Positions 15,489-22,674 of a DNA stretch of 54,725 nt are shown here, piece by piece. The notes under the pieces were generated by a model. It saw nothing but the letters and a program-made list of their open reading frames with translations. It was not told the origin of the DNA and ran no database searches. Position 1 is the stretch's first letter. Each line of letters begins with the position of its first letter. The DNA is taken from the NCBI GenBank assembly GCA_020025655.1, contig JAHHRR010000009.1:1-54725 (forward strand), written 5' to 3'. The DNA comes from Oscillospiraceae bacterium. Lineage in GTDB: Bacteria; Bacillota; Clostridia; Oscillospirales; Oscillospiraceae. The position numbers and the translations under genes were made by a program.

Positions 15489-16745
15489 ATGAAAAAGATT
15501 CTTGCTCTTATTCTTGCACTGTGCATGGTCTTCGCTCTTGCCGCTTGCGGCGACAGCAAGGCTCCCGCAGAAGAGCCCGCTGAAAAGCCCGCTGAGGATG
15601 CTGTCGAAACCGAAGCACCCGCTGAGGATGCAGAGGCTGCCGAGGAACCCGCTGAGGCTTCCTTCAGCGTCGCAATGATCACCGACTACGGTGACATCAC
15701 CGACCAGTCCTTCAACCAGACCACTTATGAGGCCTGCAAGGAGTACTGCGAAGCTAACGACATCAAGTTCAGCTACTACAAGCCCGCCGGCGATACCACC
15801 GCTGACCGTGTTGCTATGGTAGAGAAGGCTGTTGACGAGGACTACAATGTTATCGTTATGCCTGGTTACGCTTTCGCAGGTACCGTTGTTGAAGTTCAGG
15901 ACGAGTACCCCGAAGTAAGCTTCATCGCACTTGACGTTTCCGAGTGGGACATCGAGGATTGCTTCTACAATCACGACAACGAGGGCAACCGCACCGAGCT
16001 TATCGATGCTGAGAACGAGCCCCACGTTGCTTCCAATGTTTACTCCGCTGTTTACCAGGAAGAGCTCTGCGGCTACATGGCAGGTTATGCTGCTGTAAAG
16101 CTCGGCTATGAGCACCTCGGTTTCCTGGGCGGCATGGCAGTTCCTGCTGTTATCCGTTACGGCTACGGCTTTGTTCAGGGCGCTGATGCAGCTGCTGCTG
16201 AGCTCGGCACCGATGTTACTGTTGAGTACGTTTACGGCAACCAGTTCTCCGGCGATGCTGATATCACCGCTTACATGGACAACTGGTACCAGACTCTGGG
16301 TGTTGAAGTTGTCTTCGCTTGCGGCGGCGGCATCTACACCTCCGCAGCTGAGGCTGCTGCAAAGGTTGACGGCAAGGTTATCGGCGTTGACGTTGACCAG
16401 GCCGGCATCATCGATGGCGGCTACGGCGAAGGCATGACCGTTACTTCCGCTATGAAGGGTCTTGCTGCAACTGTTAAGCATATGCTCTCCGAGGTTGCTG
16501 CTGGCAACTTCGCTAACTACGGCGGCAAGGTTGAGTCTCTGGGTCTTGTATCCGGCGACGATGCTTCTCTCAACTACGTACAGCTTCCTGCTGAGACCAC
16601 TCAGTGGGGTGAAGGCTTCACTCAGGACGATTACAATGCACTTGTAAAGGCTATGTTCGACGGAACCATCACTGTTTCCAGCGACATCACCGCTATGCCT
16701 GAGGTTACCGCTATCACTGTTAACGAGCTGGGCAACATTAAGTAA
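15489..16745 (+). CDS. BMP-family ABC substrate-binding lipoprotein (nucleoside-type)
   Basis: This 418-residue lipoprotein has a signal peptide with LAAC (Cys20), a long Ala-Pro-Glu linker (about 23-57), and a PnrA/Med-type binding domain starting FSVAMITDYGDITDQSFNQT. BMP-family proteins bind purine nucleosides, and related forms bind riboflavin or autoinducer-like ligands. The expected partners (double-ATPase protein and two permeases) follow at once. Codon use is strongly biased toward C/G-ending major codons compared with its neighbours, which with a near-consensus promoter points to very high expression. A terminator and a second promoter separate it from the transporter genes. The ribosome site AAGGAAGGAA precedes the ATG. 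Confidence 0.92.
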   Translation: MKKILALILALCMVFALAACGDSKAPAEEPAEKPAEDAVETEAPAEDAEAAEEPAEASFSVAMITDYGDITDQSFNQTTYEACKEYCEANDIKFSYYKPAGDTTADRVAMVEKAVDEDYNVIVMPGYAFAGTVVEVQDEYPEVSFIALDVSEWDIEDCFYNHDNEGNRTELIDAENEPHVASNVYSAVYQEELCGYMAGYAAVKLGYEHLGFLGGMAVPAVIRYGYGFVQGADAAAAELGTDVTVEYVYGNQFSGDADITAYMDNWYQTLGVEVVFACGGGIYTSAAEAAAKVDGKVIGVDVDQAGIIDGGYGEGMTVTSAMKGLAATVKHMLSEVAAGNFANYGGKVESLGLVSGDDASLNYVQLPAETTQWGEGFTQDDYNALVKAMFDGTITVSSDITAMPEVTAITVNELGNIK

Positions 16746-16763
16746 TTAAAACCTTCGGTTTTT

Positions 16764-16793
16764 GAGGACGGATTTAATCCGTCCTCTTTTTTT
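16764..16793 (+). terminator. Terminator after the BMP-type binding protein
   Basis: GAGGACGGATT and AATCCGTCCTC form an 11-bp stem, followed by seven T residues. It separates the binding-protein gene from the transporter genes. Confidence 0.9.
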
Positions 16794-16829
16794 ATACATT
16801 TATTTCCCTTCAAAATCAGTAAGTTTGCT

Positions 16830-16858
16830 TTGAAATATGGTCTGGTTTATAGTATAAT
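16830..16858 (+). promoter_or_regulatory. Sigma-A promoter of the transporter genes
   Basis: TTGAAA (16830-16835), 17-nt spacer, TATAAT (16853-16858), the same hexamers and spacing as the binding-protein promoter. The leader that follows carries a stem CTCTCCCC (16901-16908) / GGGGAGAG (16923-16930) before the ribosome site. Confidence 0.8.
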
Positions 16859-16959
16859 TGGAAAATAGGTATTTAAAATGCTAAATGCTATACATTTTTT
16901 CTCTCCCCTGTCAAGCTCGTCCGGGGAGAGAAGTACAGCCAGAGGGGAGGTCATCAAGT

Positions 16960-18495
16960 TTGGAACAGCCATATGCAATAGAAATGCTTAATATAACCAA
17001 GCGTTTTCCGGGTATAGTCGCTAACGACAATATTACTCTTCAGCTTAAAAAAGGCGAAATTCATGCTTTGCTGGGTGAAAACGGCGCTGGTAAGTCCACC
17101 TTGATGAGCGTCCTGTTCGGTCTTTACAGACCAGAAGAGGGCGTAATCAAAAAGGATGGGCAGATAGTTGAAATCAAGGACCCTAATGATGCGAATGCAC
17201 TTGGTATAGGAATGGTTCATCAGCATTTCAAGCTGGTAGAATGTTTCTCCGTTCTTGATAACATCATAATGGGCATGGAGCCCTGTAAACATGGTTTTCT
17301 GCAGAAAGCGGAGGCCAGAGAAAAGGTTATGGCTCTCAGTGATAAATACGGTCTCAGTGTTGATCCTGATGCTCTTGTAGAGGATATAACCGTTGGTATG
17401 CAGCAGCGCACTGAGATTTTAAAAATGCTTTATCGTGAAAATGAGATTCTCATTTTCGACGAACCTACTGCAGTTTTAACTCCTCAGGAAATTGATGAGC
17501 TGATGCAGATTATGCGCGGTCTTGCCGCTGAGGGTAAATCAATACTCTTTATTTCCCACAAGCTCAACGAAATCATGTCCGTTGCCGACCGCTGCTCCGT
17601 TCTCCGCAAGGGTAAATACATCGGCACCGTTAACATTGCCGACACTTCCCGTGAAGAGCTTTCCAGAATGATGGTCGGACGTGATGTTGAATTCAAGGTT
17701 CGCAAGGCAGATGCCAAGCCCGCTGACACCATTTTAAAAGTGGAAAATCTTACCGTCGCATCTAAGGTTCACTCTAACAACGCTGTAAAGGGTGTTTCTT
17801 TTGAGGCCCGTGCAGGTGAGATTGTCTGTATCGCCGGTATTGACGGCAACGGTCAGACCGAGCTTGTCTACGGCATTACAGGTCTTGAGCCTGTAAAGAG
17901 CGGTAAAGTCACTCTTTGCGGTAAGGATATTACCTCCGCACCTATTCGTCAGCGCTCAATCATGGGCATGAGCCACATTCCGGAGGACCGTCATAAGCAC
18001 GGCATGGTGCTCGACTACTCTCTGGAGTATAATCTGGTGCTTCAGCGCTACTTTGAGCCTGAATTTGTTAATAAAGCAGGCTTTTTGAAGCGCAGCGCAA
18101 TCCGTGCCTACGCAGAGAGGCTGATTAAGCAGTTTGATGTCCGCTCCGGTCAGGGTCCTGTAACCACTGCCCGCAGTATGTCCGGCGGTAACCAGCAGAA
18201 AGCTATCGTTGCCCGTGAAATGGACAAGGAAACCAAGCTTCTTATTGCCGTCCAGCCCACCAGAGGTCTGGATATAGGCGCTATTGAATACATACACAAG
18301 CAGATTGTTGCCCAGCGTGACGCCGGAAAAGCCGTTCTGCTTGTAAGCCTTGAGCTTGACGAAGTTATGGCTCTCGCTGACCGGATTCTGGTTATGTACG
18401 AGGGTGAAATCGTCGGCGAGCTTGACCCCAAAACCACAAGCGTTGAAGAGCTCGGTCTGTACATGGCCGGCGCTAAAAGAGAGGAGGCTAAATAA
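16960..18495 (+). CDS. ABC importer ATPase with two nucleotide-binding domains (nucleoside/BMP type)
   Basis: This 511-residue protein has two ATPase domains in tandem. The first has Walker A GENGAGKST near residue 37, a signature-like TVGMQQRTEILK and Walker B LIFDEPT; the second has the degenerate Walker A GIDGNGQTE and signature SGGNQQKA with LLIAVQPTRGLD, the usual asymmetry of the RbsA/MglA/YufO class. It powers import of the BMP protein's ligand. I place the start at TTG 16960, nine bases after GGGGAGG; the ATG at 16885 lies upstream of the leader hairpin and would add an unrelated 25 residues. It overlaps the next gene by one base (TAATG). Confidence 0.92.
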   Translation: MEQPYAIEMLNITKRFPGIVANDNITLQLKKGEIHALLGENGAGKSTLMSVLFGLYRPEEGVIKKDGQIVEIKDPNDANALGIGMVHQHFKLVECFSVLDNIIMGMEPCKHGFLQKAEAREKVMALSDKYGLSVDPDALVEDITVGMQQRTEILKMLYRENEILIFDEPTAVLTPQEIDELMQIMRGLAAEGKSILFISHKLNEIMSVADRCSVLRKGKYIGTVNIADTSREELSRMMVGRDVEFKVRKADAKPADTILKVENLTVASKVHSNNAVKGVSFEARAGEIVCIAGIDGNGQTELVYGITGLEPVKSGKVTLCGKDITSAPIRQRSIMGMSHIPEDRHKHGMVLDYSLEYNLVLQRYFEPEFVNKAGFLKRSAIRAYAERLIKQFDVRSGQGPVTTARSMSGGNQQKAIVAREMDKETKLLIAVQPTRGLDIGAIEYIHKQIVAQRDAGKAVLLVSLELDEVMALADRILVMYEGEIVGELDPKTTSVEELGLYMAGAKREEAK

Positions 18496-19637
18496 TGAAA
18501 AAGGAAAAAACTCCTCTTATGCGCAGAAGCGGATTCCAGACTCTGCTGGCTTCTCTTGCCTGCATCCTGATCGGTCTGCTTATCGGCTATATCGCCCTTC
18601 TTATAATTAACCCCGCCGGTGCTAATGAGGCAATATCCACTATTTTAAAGAACTTCTTAACATACTCCAAGCCTAAAACCCAGCTTAAATATCTGGGCAA
18701 CACCCTTGTTAAGACCGCTCCGCTGCTGATGTGCAGCCTTTCCGTGCTTTTTGCATACAAGGCAGGTCTGTTTAACATCGGTGCCGCAGGACAGTACGTT
18801 GTAGGTGCAGGCGCAAGCCTTTACCTTGCACTCGGTCTGGGTATGCCCTGGTATGTGTGCCTTATCGCTGCTATTGCCGCCGGCGCACTGCTTGGTGCTA
18901 TCCCCGGTCTTTTAAAGGCATACCGCAACGTCAATGAGGTTATTTCCTGCATTATGCTCAACTGGATAAGCCTTTATTCGGTTAACATCCTGCTGAACAA
19001 GGTTAAAGAGCCCACAAGCCCTTATACCTATGTGCTTTCAAATACCAACTCCGATGCAATTATTCCGAGTCTGGGTCTGAGTAAGCTTTTCAGCAAAAAC
19101 CAGTATGTTACCATTGCAATTCCCATGGCTGTTCTGGTCGCTGTTTTAATATGGGTAATTCTCGAAAAAACCAAGCTCGGTTATGAGCTTAAAGCTACCG
19201 GTTTCAACAAAAATGCTGCTAAATACTGCGGTATGAAAGAGAAGAAGAATCTTGTACTCACCATGTCAATCTCCGGTGCTCTTGCCGGTATGGGTGCCGG
19301 AATGTTCTTCCTCACCGGTTTTGAACAGTGGTCCTGCACTCAGTCCGCAGTCCCTGCTATGGGCTTCAACGGCATTGCCGCTGCCTTCCTCGGAGGTCTT
19401 AACCCCATCGGTGTTATCTTCTCCTCCTACTTTATCCAGCACATAACAAACGGCGGCGCATACGTGGACAAAACCATGTATTCCGCTCAGATTTCCGACT
19501 TTGTTTCCGCAATAATCATCTACCTCTGCGGTTTCGTATTCTTCTTTAAATACGCTTATTCCAACTGGCTCAGCCGCAAGGACGAAAAGAAAAACGCTAA
19601 TGCTTCTGATTCTCAGGAAGGAGGCGACGCTGAATGA
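18495..19637 (+). CDS. ABC importer permease 1 (nucleoside/BMP type)
   Basis: A 380-residue permease of the BPD_transp_2 class, with about ten membrane segments and the conserved AGLFNIGAAGQYVVGAGA block near residue 92, typical of YufP/NupP permeases of purine nucleoside importers. The charged C-terminal tail (after about residue 355) is cytoplasmic. It overlaps the next permease gene by four bases (ATGA), and a GGAGG lies before its start. It forms the membrane channel with the following permease. Confidence 0.93.
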   Translation: MKKEKTPLMRRSGFQTLLASLACILIGLLIGYIALLIINPAGANEAISTILKNFLTYSKPKTQLKYLGNTLVKTAPLLMCSLSVLFAYKAGLFNIGAAGQYVVGAGASLYLALGLGMPWYVCLIAAIAAGALLGAIPGLLKAYRNVNEVISCIMLNWISLYSVNILLNKVKEPTSPYTYVLSNTNSDAIIPSLGLSKLFSKNQYVTIAIPMAVLVAVLIWVILEKTKLGYELKATGFNKNAAKYCGMKEKKNLVLTMSISGALAGMGAGMFFLTGFEQWSCTQSAVPAMGFNGIAAAFLGGLNPIGVIFSSYFIQHITNGGAYVDKTMYSAQISDFVSAIIIYLCGFVFFFKYAYSNWLSRKDEKKNANASDSQEGGDAE

Positions 19638-20575
19638 TTCTTCTGATTCAGTACACTTTGATTTTTGCCTCTGTTCTGCTTCTCGTCGCTCTTGGAGGCT
19701 GCTTCTCTGAACACTCCGGTGTTATTAACATCGGTCTTGAGGGTATAATGGTAATGGGTGCTCTGGGCGGTGCGCTTATGATGAAGTTCCTGCCCGGCGA
19801 TACTTCCGCATTTATGATGATTCTGCTGGTTGTTCTGGCTTCTGTCATTCTGGGTGCTCTCTATTCCCTGCTGCTGGCTGTTGCCTCAATTAACTTTAAG
19901 GCTGACCAGACTCTGGTCGGCAGTGCAATGAACCTTCTGGGTGCTGCCGGTGCAACGGTTTTCGTAAAAGCCATGAACACCGCTGAGGACGTCAACAATG
20001 TCTCCTCTACCATTCAGTATATTGAAGCAAAAAAGGCATTTATCGTTAATATCGGCGGCTTTGAATTCAACTGGTTCATGCTGCTTGCAATTATCGCTCT
20101 TGTCCTTTCCTACATCACCCTTTATAAAACCCGCTTCGGTCTGCGTCTTATGGCCTGCGGTGAACATCCTCAGGCTGCTGACTCTGTCGGTATAAACGTC
20201 TGCAAAATGCGTTATGCAGGTGTTCTTATCTCCGGTGTTCTCGGCGGTCTCGGCGGTATTGTTTACATTACCGCAGGTGTCAGCGAATGGAAGTTTGAAA
20301 ACGGTGTTGCAGGCTTCGGCTTCCTCGCCCTTGCCGTTATGATTTTCGGTCAGTGGAAACCGCTGCGCATCGCTCTTGCAGCACTGCTCTTCGGTCTGTT
20401 CAGAGCTTTAAGCAACGTCTACACCGGTATCGGTTTCCTCAATGCTTTACAGCTTCCCAGTGCGCTGTATAATATGCTTCCCTATATCATTTCCCTGCTG
20501 GTTCTTGCCTTTACCTCTAAGAAGTCCCGTGCTCCCAAGGCTGAAGGCATCCCCTACGATAAGGGTATGCGATAA
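19634..20575 (+). CDS. ABC importer permease 2 (nucleoside/BMP type)
   Basis: A 313-residue permease with the second conserved block of the family, EHSGVINIGLEGIMVMGALGG near residue 27 in shortened view (HSGVINIGLEGIM), matching YufQ/NupQ. About eight to ten membrane segments follow. It ends the ATPase-permease-permease operon. A long palindromic terminator lies about 80 bases downstream, shared with the convergent membrane-protein gene. Confidence 0.93.
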   Translation: MILLIQYTLIFASVLLLVALGGCFSEHSGVINIGLEGIMVMGALGGALMMKFLPGDTSAFMMILLVVLASVILGALYSLLLAVASINFKADQTLVGSAMNLLGAAGATVFVKAMNTAEDVNNVSSTIQYIEAKKAFIVNIGGFEFNWFMLLAIIALVLSYITLYKTRFGLRLMACGEHPQAADSVGINVCKMRYAGVLISGVLGGLGGIVYITAGVSEWKFENGVAGFGFLALAVMIFGQWKPLRIALAALLFGLFRALSNVYTGIGFLNALQLPSALYNMLPYIISLLVLAFTSKKSRAPKAEGIPYDKGMR

Positions 20576-20651
20576 ACCGCAGCGGCTGTATGCTCCGGCT
20601 ATTTGAGCATCGGCCTTGCAAGCGGTCTATCCGCAAAATCTGTTTGAAACT

Positions 20652-20690
20652 AAAAACGGAGTGTATGAAATTCATACACTCCGTTTTTTT
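20652..20690. terminator. Bidirectional terminator
   Basis: An 18-bp inverted repeat, AAAAACGGAGTGTATGAA and its complement, with almost no loop, between convergent operons. Confidence 0.9.
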
Positions 20691-20698
20691 ACTTAAAT

Positions 20699-22024
20699 TT
20701 ACTTTATCTTGTCCATTAAATCCTGAATTACGCCCTCTTCACGGCTTCCCAGAAGGAAATTATCTCCGTCTTTTCCCTCTATAAGCAGGAAAGGCGGTGA
20801 TGTGGGATCAAGGCAGGCATACACAGAACCTATTTTATCTGCTGAAAATCTGCCCTTAAGAAGATTTTCAAAATTTGTACCATTTACCTTTACAATGCTC
20901 TTGGGTAATTCTTCTATGAGTTCAACACTCTCAATTTCATCAAGCTTTATAACGTACTCAGTTCCGCCGCTGCGTGCAGTCAGTTCCGCAGAGCTTAGGT
21001 CAAATTCAGGGGGCTTATTTCCTACTGCATTTGTTACCGGCAGAATAAACGGGGTTGCCAGAAGCACTGCAAGGCTGATTGCCGCAATAACTTTTCCCGC
21101 CGGTTTTGCCAGATTTATAGTGGTATTTGTGCCTATACGGGAATTTATGATCAGCTTTTCATCATCCAGATTATAATACAGGACTCCCCAGAGCCACTTA
21201 TCGTCATCATCCAGATAAGCATCCTTACCGCTGTCGCTGCAAAGCTCTTCCTGGACCTTTCTTGTTTTCATCTCTGCATAAATCGCAAGCGCTGAAACCA
21301 TAAGAGTAATTACTATTATGAGAACACAGGATAGAACAGGGCTTAGCTCGAAGCTCATGCTTATGCTGATTGCAGCCATGCCGTATACTGCCACCAGAAA
21401 AACCATGTTCCAGTTCTTTTTTCGTATGGCGGTCAGTGCTGATGTCAAGTCGCTGTTTCCGTCTACTCGCTCAGCCTTGTTTCTATATGCAAAGCGGTAG
21501 CACAGCCAGAGAAGCAATATGCAGACTGCATAGGAGATGTAAACGGCTTTGAACTCCGGATTCCAGAGCAGGGGCAGCATTGCAAGCGCTGCGGCAGCCA
21601 GAAACCATAACGGAGACAGCCACTTCTGTTCAGCTATTACAGAGGTATCAATGCTTACACGATTTGTGTCTCTTCGTCCCCATCTATTATTGAGCTTTAT
21701 TTCCCTGAGCCTTTTATTGCATGAAACATAGGGTATATACGGCAGTACAATAGCTGGAACAAGCCATACCATAAGATTCTCTACTGCACGCCAATCACTT
21801 TTCGCCAGCATACACAGCAATCCGCTGACAACCAGAATAATTGCAACAATTATATTACCCTTTTTATAGCGGCTGAGCGCTCTCTGAACCTCTGCATTTT
21901 CTCTTGCTTCATAGGGCAGTGTAACACCTACCACAATATTCTTCTTGAACTTCGCTTCGTTGCAAAGCATAACTGCCATTATAACAGGCAGCGGCAAAAA
22001 GCACAGCATTAAAAAAAATCTCAT
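20699..22024 (-). CDS. Multi-pass membrane protein with DUF5808-like segment and C-terminal PH-like domain
   Basis: This 441-residue protein has about eight membrane segments. After the central ones, DDKWLWGVLYYNLDDEKLII resembles the DUF5808 motif found in Firmicute membrane proteins paired with GntR/YtrA regulators. A final membrane segment near residue 335 is followed by a soluble part of about 100 residues (ELTARSGGTEYVIKLDEIES) resembling a bacterial PH domain. Function is unknown; partners of YtrA-type regulators are often involved in envelope stress or antibiotic response. It starts one base after the GntR stop, behind AAGGAGGAG, so it is co-transcribed with the regulator and probably controlled by it. 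Confidence 0.8.
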   Translation of the reverse strand: MRFFLMLCFLPLPVIMAVMLCNEAKFKKNIVVGVTLPYEARENAEVQRALSRYKKGNIIVAIILVVSGLLCMLAKSDWRAVENLMVWLVPAIVLPYIPYVSCNKRLREIKLNNRWGRRDTNRVSIDTSVIAEQKWLSPLWFLAAAALAMLPLLWNPEFKAVYISYAVCILLLWLCYRFAYRNKAERVDGNSDLTSALTAIRKKNWNMVFLVAVYGMAAISISMSFELSPVLSCVLIIVITLMVSALAIYAEMKTRKVQEELCSDSGKDAYLDDDDKWLWGVLYYNLDDEKLIINSRIGTNTTINLAKPAGKVIAAISLAVLLATPFILPVTNAVGNKPPEFDLSSAELTARSGGTEYVIKLDEIESVELIEELPKSIVKVNGTNFENLLKGRFSADKIGSVYACLDPTSPPFLLIEGKDGDNFLLGSREEGVIQDLMDKIK

Positions 22025-22025
22025 A

Positions 22026-22394
22026 CTACTTCTCCTCCTTACACAGCTTTTCACACAGTGCAATTATTTGTTCTCTGTTCAGCCCTGCAAGCCTCAGCTC
22101 AGACAGGCAGAGCCTGAAATTTTCCACAGTCTCCGGTGAAAGCTCCACTGCTTCATCCCTTTTTAAAACTGTGGTTCCTCGCCTGCGGTCAGTGTCAATA
22201 TACCCCTCCTGTTTAAGCAGCTGATACGCCTTGCTGACAGTCATGGTGTTAATACCGCTTTCATTAGACAGTGCTCTCACTGACGGCAAATGCTCACCTG
22301 CTTTAAGCTCCCCTGACGCAATAGCATTTACTACCTGATTTCTCAGCTGCATATACAGCGGGGTCTGACTTTTAAAATCGAACTCTAATATCAT
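22026..22394 (-). CDS. GntR-family transcriptional regulator, YtrA subfamily
   Basis: This 122-residue protein has a winged helix-turn-helix of the GntR type (about residues 8-75, with PLYMQLRNQVVNAIASGELK and INTMTVSKAYQLLKQEGYI), followed by only about 45 residues, the short helical tail typical of YtrA-type members that lack a ligand-binding domain. It heads a two-gene operon with the DUF5808-like membrane protein. Its promoter contains a perfect 14-bp inverted repeat, so autoregulation is very likely. The ATG at 22394 is preferred (seven bases after GGGGG); an upstream TTG at 22400 is possible. Confidence 0.92.
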   Translation of the reverse strand: MILEFDFKSQTPLYMQLRNQVVNAIASGELKAGEHLPSVRALSNESGINTMTVSKAYQLLKQEGYIDTDRRRGTTVLKRDEAVELSPETVENFRLCLSELRLAGLNREQIIALCEKLCKEEK

Positions 22395-22404
22395 ATACAA
22401 ACCC

Positions 22405-22439
22405 CCTTCTTTGTATTAGCTAATATAATACAAAGAAGG
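22405..22439 (-). promoter_or_regulatory. Operator: perfect 14-bp inverted repeat of the GntR operon
   Basis: CCTTCTTTGTATTA (22405-22418) and TAATACAAAGAAGG (22426-22439) are exact complements with a 7-nt spacer. The repeat covers the -10 element and most of the -10/-35 spacer of the operon promoter, the expected place for a repressor. Confidence 0.85.
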
Positions 22440-22450
22440 AGTGCTGTCAA
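22422..22450 (-). promoter_or_regulatory. Sigma-A promoter of the GntR operon
   Basis: On the minus strand TTGACA (22450-22445), a 17-nt spacer and TATATT (22427-22422), with the -10 inside the palindromic operator. Confidence 0.75.
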
Positions 22451-22460
22451 TATATAAAAG

Positions 22461-22491
22461 AAAAAACTCCTGTGTAAAAACACAGGAGTTT
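22461..22491 (-). terminator. Terminator of the feo operon
   Basis: On the minus strand CTCCTGTGT pairs with ACACAGGAG around TTTT, followed by TTTTTTCTTTT, 11 bases after the last feo gene. Confidence 0.92.
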
Positions 22492-22501
22492 AATCGGGCT
22501 T

Positions 22502-22654
22502 TTAATCTTTTTTAGTGCCGGAATCGCAGCCGCAGCTTCCGCAGCTCCCGCAGTTGCCATCACAGCCGCCTCCGGCTTTATGGCTTCTTATGAGGGAACG
22601 TGCTGCGAAGAAAACCAGCACAGCCAGTATAAGTAGTACAATTATGTTTCCCAT
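22502..22654 (-). CDS. FeoB-associated Cys-rich membrane protein
   Basis: A 50-residue protein with one N-terminal membrane segment (about residues 4-20) and a Cys-rich tail with five cysteines (CDGNCGSCGSCGC, residues 31-43), the layout of the FeoB-associated Cys-rich family seen after feoB in Firmicutes and thought to be analogous to FeoC or to handle ferrous iron. It starts 20 bases after the feoB stop and ends just before the operon terminator. Its short length makes it easy to overlook. Confidence 0.9.
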   Translation of the reverse strand: MGNIIVLLILAVLVFFAARSLIRSHKAGGGCDGNCGSCGSCGCDSGTKKD

Positions 22655-22674
22655 AACAGCGGCTTACACTTTAA

